A stretch of 64,000 nt of DNA from Aphanomyces cochlioides (Eukaryota; Oomycota; Saprolegniomycetes; Saprolegniales; Verrucalvaceae): contig JAHQRK010000004.1 of the NCBI GenBank assembly GCA_019828595.1, positions 3,038,001 to 3,102,000 of the forward strand, given 5' to 3'. Position 1 is the first letter of the stretch. The number at the start of each line of letters is the position of its first letter. Both the position numbers and the translations under genes were made by a program. The notes under the pieces are model-generated. The model was not told the origin of the DNA and searched no databases. It was given only the letters and a program-made list of their open reading frames with translations. Of the stretch, positions 43,999 through 54,659 are shown one piece after another.

Positions 43999-45576
43999 AT
44001 GGCATCCAAGAAGACAACTGTCGCGACGACCAGCAACGGCTCTCCTCTGCCCAACAACGGCCTCACTGCCTCGGAAACTGTCGGCCTCCATGGCCCCATC
44101 GTCCTCCAAGACTTTGCTCTCCTGGATCACTTGGCCCACTTTGACCGCGAACGCATCCCCGAGCGTGTGGTCCATGCAAAAGGAGCTGGCGCCTTCGGGT
44201 ACTTTGAAGTGACCCACGACATCACGTCGGTGTGCAGTGCCAAGTTCCTCTCGTCCGTTGGCAAGCGTACGCCTGTTGCCCTCCGTTTCTCGACGGTCGG
44301 TGGTGAACTCGGCAGTGCGGATACCGTTCGCGATCCCCGCGGGTTTGCCGTCAAGTTTTACACGGAAGAAGGCAACTGGGACTTGGTGGGCAACAACACG
44401 CCCATTTTCTTCCTCCGAGACCCCATTCTCTTTCCGAGCTTCATTCACACGCAAAAGCGCAACCCCGCGACGCACTTGAAGGATGCCGATATGTTCTGGG
44501 ACTTCATCTCTCTCCGTCCCGAAACCACGCATCAAGTGTCGTTCCTCTTCTCGGACCGCGGCATTCCTGATGGTTACCGTCACTTGAACGGCTACGGCAG
44601 CCACACGTTCGAGAACGTCAACGCTCAAGGCGTGGTGTCGTATGTGAAATACCACTTCAAGACCGACCAAGGCATTCGTAACTTGCCTGTGGATGTTGCT
44701 GACAAATTGGCCGGCACCAACCCAGACTATGCGATCCAGGACTTGTACGAAGCCATCGCTCGCAAGGAATACCCAACATGGACGCTGTACATCCAAGTGA
44801 TGACTCAAGCTCAAGCCGAACAACACTTGGCCCAAGGCTTCAACCCGTTTGATGTGACCAAGGTGTGGTCGCACAAGACATACACATTGAAGGAAGTCGG
44901 AAAGCTTGTACTCCACCGCAACCCTGCGAACTACTTCAGTGATGTCGAACAATTGGCGTTCTCCCCCGCGCATTTTGTTCCTGGCATCCAACCTTCGCCT
45001 GACAAGATGCTTCAAGGCCGTCTCTTCTCCTACTCGGACACGCACCGCCACCGTCTCGGTCCAAACTACCAACAGATCCCAGTGAATCAACCAGTGCAGA
45101 GCCAACCCAAGAACTATCAACGCGATGGGTTCATGACCGTCAATGGCAACCAAGGCGGCGCGCCAAATTATTTCCCCAACAGCTTCAACGGACCTGACTA
45201 CTTGGCCAACGTCCCTGAGCCTGCTAAGCAAGTTAGCCAGACGGTCATCCGTCGCTACAGCTCCAAGGACGAAGACAACTTCACCCAAGCTGGCGAATTC
45301 TACCGCAATGTACTCTCAGCGGATGAACGTACTCGCTTGGTGAACAACATCGCGTCCAACTTGATCAACGCCAAGGCATCCATCCAAGCCCGCGCTGTGC
45401 AAAACTTCACGGCCGCCGACCGCGAATACGGCCAACGCATTAACCAAAAGTTGTTGGAATTGCGCAACACCATCAAGAAGGAAGCCCCTAAGCCAGCTGC
45501 AGCTCCTCTCAACCCTCCTCGCAACAACTCTTTCAAGCCAGTAGCACCTACAGAAGATGCCCTCCCTCGTTTGTAG
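43999..45576 (+). CDS. Catalase 2 (intronless)
   Basis: Tandem paralogue of catalase 1, 525 residues from the ATG at 43999 (an earlier in-frame ATG at 43921 would add 26 residues without a clear leader). Heme-binding and active-site motifs are the same as in catalase 1. There is no intron: the frame runs straight through [15 protein letters not shown] at the place where catalase 1 is interrupted. The C-terminal 88 residues differ (for example [17 protein letters not shown] against [17 protein letters not shown]), as does the very first part (MASKKTT against MATNTK). The end is EDALPRL. Both genes look functional; different N-termini and promoters leave room for different regulation. Confidence 0.95.
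   Translation: MASKKTTVATTSNGSPLPNNGLTASETVGLHGPIVLQDFALLDHLAHFDRERIPERVVHAKGAGAFGYFEVTHDITSVCSAKFLSSVGKRTPVALRFSTVGGELGSADTVRDPRGFAVKFYTEEGNWDLVGNNTPIFFLRDPILFPSFIHTQKRNPATHLKDADMFWDFISLRPETTHQVSFLFSDRGIPDGYRHLNGYGSHTFENVNAQGVVSYVKYHFKTDQGIRNLPVDVADKLAGTNPDYAIQDLYEAIARKEYPTWTLYIQVMTQAQAEQHLAQGFNPFDVTKVWSHKTYTLKEVGKLVLHRNPANYFSDVEQLAFSPAHFVPGIQPSPDKMLQGRLFSYSDTHRHRLGPNYQQIPVNQPVQSQPKNYQRDGFMTVNGNQGGAPNYFPNSFNGPDYLANVPEPAKQVSQTVIRRYSSKDEDNFTQAGEFYRNVLSADERTRLVNNIASNLINAKASIQARAVQNFTAADREYGQRINQKLLELRNTIKKEAPKPAAAPLNPPRNNSFKPVAPTEDALPRL
44021..45312. repeat. Conversion-like tract, copy 2 (partner 41239-42530)
   Basis: Same tract as in catalase 1 (offset 2,782 bp). It ends at the first bases of the partner's intron. 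Confidence 0.85.
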
Positions 45577-45831
45577 AGTAATTGCGTTCATTGTATGAAT
45601 GGCGTTTCCTCATATTGTCAACTTGATGACCTTCTTCTGTATCTTCTCCTAGCAATGTACTTGCATGGACTCGGTGCTATCCTCCGACAGATGACAAAGG
45701 ATTAGAGTGGCTTGTCGAAGCTTGAGGCTCCTCTGGCGCATCTCCTTGGTATGATGGTGATGCCCATCGTTATTACGTCAAGCACACAGCGTAAATGAAA
45801 GATGTATGAGCAGCTTATGGAAGCGACGGAC

Positions 45832-46203
45832 CTAACTAACACAATAGGAAATGTTGCGTTCCTCAAGAAACTTCTTGATGCTTTCGTTCAGTTCGCCAGT
45901 CACAGACACAGCGTAGATGCCAGGGACAAATTTACCGATCCGTCGCCACTTGGCCACCCAACTTTCTTTTGGCTGCATCATCGCAATCATGCCTTCAAAG
46001 TACGCGGTGGTGCAGTCGGTGACGCGCGTTCGGTTGTCTTGCATGTTGAGGAAACTGCAGTTGTCGCATCCTGATTCGTAGAATTGGCTGTAAGTCTTGA
46101 TGAGGGAGCAGATCATGCAGGCGCGCAATTCGCGGAACGTCGTTGGGATTTCTGCGTGCATTACACCTTGTTCTACATCGTCGTCGTCTTCGTCTCCACG
46201 CAT
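45832..46203 (-). CDS. SPT4: Transcription elongation factor SPT4
   Basis: Small zinc-binding partner of SPT5 in the DSIF complex, acting on RNA polymerase II in the nucleus. From the ATG at 46203 it has 123 residues (family usually 100-120). The zinc ligands are Cys29, Cys32, Cys46 and Cys49 (ACMICSLIKTYSQFY, then SGCDNCSFL), followed by the conserved DCTTAYFEGMIAMMQP and SWVAKWRRIGKFVPGIYAVS that contact SPT5. The first residues are acidic (RGDEDDDD). Divergent from the gene at 46345, with only 141 bp between the two starts. Confidence 0.93.
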   Translation of the reverse strand: MRGDEDDDDVEQGVMHAEIPTTFRELRACMICSLIKTYSQFYESGCDNCSFLNMQDNRTRVTDCTTAYFEGMIAMMQPKESWVAKWRRIGKFVPGIYAVSVTGELNESIKKFLEERNISYCVS

Positions 46204-46344
46204 GCTTCTTGGTTGCTGCCTCCCAGAATCAAACGCCTCCGCCAACAGTACGGATAATTATCCGGATATCCTTCTTATCCGGAACACCCGGAATTGTCTT
46301 CCGGATAAACATCCGGACATACTCTCCATTTTTGCAACTCGAAC
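46204..46344. promoter_or_regulatory. Divergent promoter with four TCCGGA palindromes
   Basis: Within 57 bp, TCCGGA occurs at 46261-46266, 46278-46283, 46300-46305 and 46312-46317, mostly extended to TTATCCGGATA or TCCGGATAA. A fifth half-site (CGGATAATTA) is at 46251. The spacing is about 12-22 bp. The region must drive both SPT4 and the gene at 46345. Confidence 0.6.
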
Positions 46345-47552
46345 ATGGCGGACAATTATGTTGAATTGGACGAGGCAGACTCTGGGACGAAAGAAGATCT
46401 CAAGCCTGGCGAGCTGGAGAGTCTTATCCTCCCGGAGAATTGTTTTTTCTATCCCCAATTTGCCTGCGCACATTCGAAGCGAGCGTTTGACGGATGGGTG
46501 AAACAACCCTCGCCATGTTGTGCAGCAGCATCCTTGGGTATGATCTAAGTCACCATTGCATTGCATCCGATGTGTTATTCATAGCTGGAGCGCTGAATAT
46601 TGTGTATGGAATGAGCCGCAATATGTCCAAATCATTCTCTCATTCGGACGTCATGTCTTTCTATCGAACGCATTTCCAAGAGCGACACCTGCAGCACAAG
46701 TTGCAGCTCGAGACAGCACTTGGCACCTCTCTCGATGGATTAGAATCTGCCATGCTCGTGACACTTGAAGCTAAGCAACTGCAGTATGGAGTATGCATCG
46801 TGGTGAAACCTTTCTTATCAACCCTACAGGGTGTCGGTCCGGCAAAGTTGACGAAAACTTTAGTTCGTCAATGCCTTCGTGACTGCGTCAAGGACAACAC
46901 AACAAACGATCCTGGCATGAAGACCTTGAAAGAACGTCTTACCCAAGACTCAGAGACTATGGTTGCCGAAGAATCGGACAGCAATGTGCTGGAGTTTTCA
47001 AATCCAATGTCAAGTGAATGGTGGATGTTCAACCTGACTATTTACTTCCATCGCATGGATGGTTTGGCCAAGCTCACTCGGCCGGAGAAGCCAAGTACTG
47101 CCATTTGCGGCAACGCTACAGTGCTCGACGCTGCTACATCTATTCACAACAGAGCTCGCACAGCTCCTGGGACAAAATTAACGCCAGCTTTATTCATGGG
47201 CAAGAAGGCACCGGGATGTCAAGTGGCAATATCAACCACAGATTCCCCCATGACGCAAACTCAAGCTTGGAAAGAACTCCGGAGTAAATTTACAGACGAC
47301 CGCACAGGTATGAGTGCGCTCTGTATTTGTCCTCCTGACGATAAAATAGCTCTGATTGTCCACCTCAAGAATCATTACGCGTTGATCTTTGCTCTGCGAG
47401 AATGGAAAGACAATTCCAAGTGGACACGACAAGTTCTCACAGCTCGTCGTGGCCAACGTCCCACGACGTGGATCGACTGGGATGAACTGCGAACAACAAT
47501 GTTGTCTTGGTCAGGGTACAAAATTTTATCCTTTACTCTCGAGGACAACTAA
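46345..47552 (+). CDS. Conserved protein with a papain/C39-like Cys-His arrangement
   Basis: Exons 46345-46537 and 46585-47552 (47-nt intron) give 386 residues. A cysteine block after the intron junction, KQPSPCCAAASLAGALNIVY, looks like the nucleophile region of papain-fold enzymes, and NHYALIFALREW near the end looks like the His block. It is followed by TARRGQRPTTWIDWDELRTT, where a third residue would be expected. The BIVM group has a similar Cys..NHY..W layout, so a distant relation is possible. No signal peptide or membrane segment is seen. Whether it is an active protease or only keeps the fold is open. It converges on the GH81 gene with 5 bp between the stop codons. Confidence 0.5.
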
Positions 47553-47557
47553 GGCAG

Positions 47558-50500
47558 CTAGTTCTTGACGGTGAAAACCAAATAGAAAAACACACCAAAC
47601 GTGAGGAGTCCAAAGCCAGCGCAATACCACGCGCGAATGTCTCCTTCGAGCGGCTGGTAGTTCTTTCGACGGAGATACAAGACACTGCAGTAGATAAGTC
47701 CAGCCAAACCCAATGTGCCAAGGACTATGAGCAGGATGCGCTCGACGTTCCATGGATTGCTTCCACAGCATGCGTTACCTGGACAACAACCAGTCGCATC
47801 TTTACAGCACGGCAGCGCATCGCCGTTTGGTCCAGCAGTCAAGCAGCTTGGGTTGGCTAGGCACGTTGAAACTCCAGAGTCACCGACGGTGACAGAATGT
47901 GCCTTTGGAGCAGGAGCAACTGAGCAACAGTCCAGCTTTGGTTGTCCTGGAGGGGTGTTGCAGCAGCCTTCTGGTGTGCCACAGCAATACAAGCCTAGGA
48001 GACCGCATTGCGGCTCATTGTGGCATGTTGACGTGGCTGGTGGAGCAGTTGTCGTTGCATTTGGTGACTCGCAGCAACCGAGGACCTGGCCAGTTGGTGT
48101 TGGCACGCAGCACCCTTCAGGGGATTGACAACATTCCAAACCAGCAGCAGCACATTTAGGCTGGTGGTGGCATTGAGCTGTGTCGAGGGATGGGGCGGCA
48201 GTTGGTTTCGTCGTTTGCTTGCAGCAACCGAGCACTTGTCCAGTAGGTGTCGGCTTGCAGCAGCCTTCAGGAGAGTCGCAGCAGCTCAAACCCAAGACTC
48301 CACATGCTGGCTCATCGTGGCACACATTGGATGCATTCACAGGGGAAATGTCGCTGTTACAGCATGGGTTGTCGCCTGGGCAACATCCAGGGAGCGTCTT
48401 ACAGCAATCCAAGCTTGAGCCGAAGGCACCAGCAAGAGCACATGCAGGATAGCCAAAGCATACAGGTGGTGGTGACGTGACAGCTGGGGGCACATCGACA
48501 ATGAACGAAGGACGCGACGCAATCCAGTGCATTGCATTCGCGGCCGAACTCCAGGTGTCGTAGTTGTAGTTTGTAGTTTGAACCTTGGTCCACTCTGCTT
48601 TGGCGTGGACGATGGCATTATTGAGCGACAAGACTGATGACCAAATGTCACTTGGATTCGAGACGACTGGAAGGCCATCTAGCACAGCTCGCTCTTCAGC
48701 GACATACGAGGCTCTAATAAAGAGTAAGCTTTGACTGTAGATTGACAACGTACGGGAGCAAATAGGCCGTAATGGGAGTAACTGGAATAGTTTGAATGCC
48801 GTGTATGAACGCAGGCAGACCACCAAACCATGTCGAGTAGACAGCGTCGATTTCACTGAGGACACCAATGATTTTATTGCCAGCGAACGCAGGCTCGTAT
48901 ATCGTTGGAGATTGTGAGCTCGAAATGTGCCAGTACGTTTTCGACGATCGAAGTTCGGTCGCGAGGAGGAGGCGAGCATAGTTGAAATACTCTGGAGATG
49001 AATCGAGCGAGGCAAAGAGAGCAAGGGCGTAATACGCGTTGACGCTTTCACTCGTGCTTTCTTGAGATCGTCCGTTGGCTTGGGTGAAAAGACCAGACGC
49101 GTACGAATGGCCGCAATACCAATCCTTGTGACGAGCTGTTGGAAAAAATTTGCGTTGAGGAAACGTCGAAAAGAACGATGATGAGTTGCCAAGCGGTGAC
49201 CCAATGTCGCTCAAAATGTACTGAATCGCTTCTCGATGTTCGTGAATGAACGACTCATTGAATCGACGGATGACTGAGAGACCGTAGATGAAATAGCCGT
49301 AGTGAAACTATCCATAGAGCGTAAGATCGATGAACCATTGCGTTGCTCGTACATGGTGGTCGTTGTACATGCCATTGCCGTAATCTTCGCCTTCGGATTG
49401 ATATCCATGGAGGGTAATTAAACCACCATAACTGGTGTCGTAGACGAAGTGGTTGGTATTGTTTCCAGTGAGCCACATTGCAATTTGATTTTGGAGTTTG
49501 GTCAGACCTTTCGTAAAAGCAGTTGTGCTGTTGAAACGATGTGCAGTCAAAACGAGACGAGCTTCACGTCCAAATTGCTTGCCAAAGTTGTACGAGTCTT
49601 CAGCAAAAGCTGGGAAGCGATCAATGTCCTTGTCAAGAGAAGTACGGATGAACTCGACGGTTGTGTTGTATTCGGGTGAAGTCGGGGATTTGAAGACACC
49701 TACTTGATTGTGAAATTCGGAAGTGGAACCATTACCGTCGATAGGATAGTCCCATGGCACATCTGTGAGCGGCTCGTGGAAGCTCCAGACGTCTCCCAAG
49801 ACACCCTTCATTGGCCCTCGCATGCACATGAATTGGATCTACAGAATGAGAATGAATCCACAGCATTTCAAAATTTCCACCTCGGGAGCGAATGCTTGGT
49901 TTGCGGAGAATGCGTCGATGTGATGGGGTAATGCAGCCATTAACAATGACGCTGGCGATGTTGAATTGAAGGATCGCGTTTGCCACGAAAAGGTCACGTC
50001 TGCGTTGGTTTGGTTGGTGGGCTTGAACGCAATTGAGGCACCGACAGGATACACGGAGGCATGTGCAGCCAAAATTGGCTTGGTATTCTCGTGAAGCGCC
50101 AAAGCGATACGAAGGACGCCATCAAAATTCGATGGACCACTCCACTTTTTACCTTGTTGTGTCCATGTGAATGGTGAGGATGTGAACAAGAGCCATTGGT
50201 GCCAGTTTCCAAGTGTAGCTTGAGTGTAGTTGCTTGCAGGCGTCATGGAAACAATATTAATTGAGGAAGAAATGGTTGGAGCAGCGCCGTGAAATTCAAG
50301 GGTAATATATGGTGAGCCTCGGACAAGATGGAGGGCAATCAAACCACCGGAAGCTTGTGGAAATTCCACAGTGACACTCAATTCGTCGAAACGACGAACT
50401 TGAAGAGGCTGGGTTCCGAGTTCGACAATGATTTCCGACGTGAAGCCTTCAATAATACTTCTGCTCGTGACGACTCGGAATGGGTAGCTAATATGGAGCT

Positions 50501-50723
50501 GGTTCTTTTGAATGCTGACCGTGTATGGATAAGACACGACGACATCAACGCCCTGTCCGAGAACGAAATTGGCCCAAAACGCCTGTGTCGGGAATGGTGT
50601 GCCGCGCAAATCCGGATGGAGTTTCTTGAGTGGCTCTTGCAGCGAATGGGTCACATTTGTGTATCGAAACGCATGGACCACACACGTGACGGCCACCGCG
50701 ACCACAAGTGCGAATCGTCCCAT
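47558..50723 (-). CDS. GH81 endo-beta-1,3-glucanase with Cys-rich repeats and membrane anchor
   Basis: Exons 49881-50723, 49353-49838, 48754-49307 and 47558-48713 (introns 42, 45 and 40 nt) give 1,012 residues. The ATG at 50723 starts a signal peptide (MGRFALVVAVAVTCVVHAFR). The GH81 domain fills about residues 30-700, with YDTSYGGLITLHG, YNDHHFHYGYFIYGLSVI, WYCGHSYASGLF and QESTSESVNAYY, the last with the expected catalytic Glu. The C-terminal part has five Cys-rich repeats of about 35-45 residues (C-x4-C, CC, GCC, CC; for example SPEGCCKPTPTGQVLGCC), then two hydrophobic segments (ERILLIVLGTLGLAGLIYCS and FGLLTFGVFFYLVFTV) with a short loop. This makes a membrane-anchored, cell-surface enzyme for remodelling beta-1,3-glucan walls likely. 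Confidence 0.9.
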
Positions 50724-51631
50724 GGGCCTTCCTTCAATTTCAAATCTGACCGATCTCCCCGAAAACTTTGGGCAATCATCCGGATACGAGTCACTGCAAA
50801 TACCGGATTGCATGTCCGGTATTTGGTCGAACTTTCGGGTATAAGCATTACAACGTAATACATTCAACGTGGTACTGGTAGTGACACCAACGCACACCAC
50901 GTAGGTTGGACACAGGTCTGCGGGTGACCAGGCCGGAATTGCCGTCTTTCCTCTCAAGCCAAGGTGAGCATAGTGCTCCTGAGTGCTGTGTTTGTATAGA
51001 ACTGTAGCTAGTCTTAGTCTGCGAAGGTTACAGCCTGGTCATCCGAGAGTGCGGATTTTTTGCAACCATTGGTGTTTCCTCGCCCGTGAATTTCATGCCG
51101 ACATTTTCCTACGCTTATGGGCATGTGAACTCAATGGAAGGTCGAACACCTGGATCAATCTATGGTGCTCTGCGATTCTAGCTAGGGATCCATGGAGACT
51201 AGTTGGAAAACTCTGGAAATCCGTCGAGATCTCTGCTGAAAGGAGATGTTGGTTGCTGCAACAGAGGCTACCACGGACGTTCTTACAGAATGTGAACGAC
51301 GTTGCTTGCTGCTATTGTACCAGTATGCTGGGATGGTTGGTCGTCGCGGGGATGAACAATTGCTTGGTTTTGTACCGAACACGGCTTTTAAATCATTGCA
51401 TTGTCGAACGGGGTTTAAGTCCATCGGACGCGGTGGAAATCCACTGGCAATACCGTTTCACTCGACTCAAATGTCCGTCTGGGGATGATATATTCGAGAA
51501 GACCAGATGTGCGATGTGGCACGATCACGGCACAGATCTGGTGGCCAAGGAATCTCGAGATTCGCGCAACCAAGTGTGTAATGGTCTTTAGCAGATGGAC
51601 ACAAAATGCATTCATGACAACAAAGAGAGAG
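50724..51631. other. Intergenic; GH81 promoter and kinase 3' flank
   Basis: About 900 bp. TCCGGA at 50779-50784 and the related CCGGATTGCATGTCCGGT at 50803-50820 lie 56-97 bp upstream of the GH81 start, the same motif as in the other two promoters. No gene is seen. Confidence 0.5.
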
Positions 51632-54064
51632 CTACAACGCATGCGTTTGCGATGGCAACAAGGCGGCGAGCATGCGGCCAACTTGACCAGCGGTCGGTCG
51701 AGCGGATGGGTCGTGGAGCAAACATTGGTTCGCGATGGCCAAAATCTCAGGTGGACACGAAGGAGTAAATGTTGGCCGCAAGTCGCCATCCATAACCTAT
51801 ACCATCATCATCGTCTTGCGATTCACCTTGGACTTTTTTCTTTACCTTCATGGCGATCACTGGCTTCGGGAGCTGAGATCCGCCATTCGTTACAAGGTGG
51901 CTGTAAGGACTGATACCAGTGTCTACTTCCGACAGCAACACACCAAACGAATACATATCGGCGCTCTCGGCGTAGTTCTTGCCTTTAAGAACTTCGGGGG
52001 CAATCCAGGCGATCGTCCCGACCTAATGAAATGTCATCAACCACAGTCTCTTGCGAGCCATACTTCGGCTGTCATCGTCGCGTCCCCGATTGTGCTTCGA
52101 CTAGTACCAAAGTCACTCAAGTTCGCAGAATAGTTTGCATCAAGGAGGACGTTCTTGGCTTTCAAGTCTCGATGAATGACGTGGAAGTTGTGCAAATATT
52201 CAAGCCCAGCAGCAACGTCGATAAGAACTTGGATCTTCGAGTAAATATCATTGCCCAAGGTCATTTCTTCATTCGGCCAGACTAATTTCACCTTGGCATC
52301 GGTGGCACGGACCAAAGTGGCCAAATCACCATTTGGCATGTATTCAATCAAGGCACCTACGTCTTTGAGCGTTGTCCACATGACGCTACAAACAAGTTAT
52401 GAGCTTGGATGTGCCTCATAGAGCTCGTACCCGACGAATCGTACAATGTGAGGGTGATCAAGCATGGAACTGAGTCGGATTTCTTCCATAAAGTCTGTGA
52501 CTGCTTCGCTATTCCCATCGATGGAGGGCAGCAATTGCTTTACGGCAACAGTTTCCCCCTTGTATACAGCCTTGTAGACAATACCAAAGCCACCAGATGC
52601 GATGGCTCCTTGCATTGCAACCGACTTATAATCCACACGGAATTGCTGCATGGCAGGATCAAAACGAACGTCGTATTTGTCCACCGAAGAAGTAGCAAGT
52701 TGAGTTGGATCGCGAGGACGTCCTCCAGAGCCAACTGCACCACCCTTGGCGTCTGACATTCCATTGTATAAGTTGGTATTTCGTCGAGTCTGGTTGACAA
52801 AGACTGAAAACGAGACGCCTGGTGTTGCAGCCCTCTTTTGAGCTGCACGGCGTTGGGAGTACTTGCGGTAAAAGAGGAATCCAACGACAATCAAGACAAC
52901 CGCGACAACGGCGCCCACCACGGCGTACACTGTCGTATTGCTCGATCCCCCTGGTGAAACATGAGGTAAGTACTTGGTGGCTTTCAGGACTAAGTACCTG
53001 GCGCATCCACGCAGATGGAGAGAGGAGATGGAGACGTTGGGAGCGTTTGAACATTATCACACGACGACGTCTTGATGGAGGTCTTGTCAGTCACGCGGAT
53101 CGTCAAGAGTTTGCTGTTGACGAGGTTGACAAGTTTGGCGTACTGGTCTTGGGAAACGAACCAGTTTTGAACGGTTGTGTCTTGGAGGGAGAGGATGCTC
53201 AGACTTGTGAGGTCGATTTGGCGAATGGTCAACGAACTGATTTGGTCCAAATCCAGCTCAATTAAGGATGTCGGCAAAGTAACTTGGGCGATTTCTGTGA
53301 GGGGGTTGCCCGACAAATCCAACGTCTGGAGTGTGTTCGGGAAAAAAAATGTATCGTTTGACTTGATCGATGTGATCTGATTGTTTCGCAGGTTTCTAAA
53401 TGACGATCAACGTTGGAGAAATGATGGGCACTCGTACAAATTTTGTAGGCGTGGGGAGTTGATTCCACTGAAGGTGGCAATCTTGTTGTTGGCAAACGAC
53501 CTACAAGGAGATCTGTCAGGCAGGCTGAGGGGAAATTCAAATTACAGGTTCCGTAGCGAATCCGCAAAACTTGTTGCACGAGTCAACGTTGTGATTTGAT
53601 TGCTGGAGAGGTTTCTACAACGAGATTGAGAATCCATCCACAAGTAGCGGGAGCGTACAGAAAAGTGACCGACAAAGCCTTGGGAGCGCCTAAACTCATA
53701 CTGAAGTTGTACATGTTGTTGCCAAGCCTTTTGATGCCATGGCCCGACATATCTCTACACATCGCATGAGGCTTTGAGAGAACCAGGGACAGTACATAAT
53801 CGTTGCGTTGTACGTCAAACTGTCGAGGAGCTCGAACGTATAGTTTGCGGGAGGCTTGGCGTAGTTCGGGTTCGAACTATTTACGTCAGTGTCTTGGACT
53901 GTGGACATCTTCTTGCCGCTGCCCAGGTCAATCCAATTCGCCCATGGTTCATTCGCACGGGCAAAACAACCTGGATAGTTTTGAGGAGCATTGTAGTGGC
54001 AGTACGCTGTCAAGGTGTCCACAGTGAAGGAAGTCTTGATGGCGTCCCCAGAGACTGTAGTCAT
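51632..54064 (-). CDS. LRR receptor-like protein kinase (TKL type), nine exons
   Basis: Exons 53796-54064, 53659-53754, 53546-53614, 53438-53500, 52998-53395, 52431-52950, 52064-52385, 51846-52022 and 51632-51796 (introns 41-49 nt) give 692 residues. The outer part has a Cys-containing N-terminus, then leucine-rich repeats (NLSSNQITTL, SFANNKIATF, NLRNNQITSI, TLDLSGNPL). One transmembrane helix follows (VYAVVGAVVAVVLIVVGFLF), then a stretch of about 70 residues and the kinase: GAIASGGFGIVYKAV, AVKQLL, HRDLKAKNVLLD, SDFGTSR, APEVLKGKNY, DPSARPTAG. All catalytic residues are present. The ATG at 54064 lacks a signal peptide, so a 5' exon may be missing or the gene is 5'-truncated. Surface sensing is the likely role; the ligand is unknown. 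Confidence 0.85.
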
Positions 54065-54659
54065 AGCGGCGCGAGATGCTTTCAGTTGTCGGCACGCAAG
54101 TCACACCAGCTGGGTGCATAAGCTTTCAAATGATATAATATTATAATCCAAATTATTATAAAGCTATACAAATATTCAGCTATTTAAATAATCAGCGACA
54201 CAAATTTTATTCAAATATTAATTTCGTGTCCATTGCAAACACCAAATACACTGGCTCACTTCAATTACATACCACTGCTGATGGACCACAGAATTCGGCA
54301 AAGTCCAACACGACTGTCCGGCAATTATTAAACCTTCAGAGGATATCAAACGTAAGACAAGGACTTCGCAAGCTGCAAACAATGCTCGCAGAGGGGGAAC
54401 TACAAGGAATAACAATCCTTGGATGTTTTGTCCAATTAAATTTGTTGAATATAATTTTGACCAATAAGAATTCGCTATAATTATTTTAACCAATCATATT
54501 TTTATTTATTTTTAACCAATGCGTAATCACACATGGATGTTGATGAGATCCAGGGAAGAGCATCCTTGTGACGGTGGCGCGCGTTCAAGAGATGGGATGG
54601 ACGCACACTGAAGGATACTTGATGTTGGCAAACTATTCACTGTCAATGCTGAAGATGGG
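54065..54659. other. AT-rich intergenic region
   Basis: About 600 bp between two diverging genes (kinase and first PH gene); strongly AT-rich at 54120-54220 and 54430-54530. No gene or repeat is recognised. A missing first exon of the kinase would have to lie here. Confidence 0.5.
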
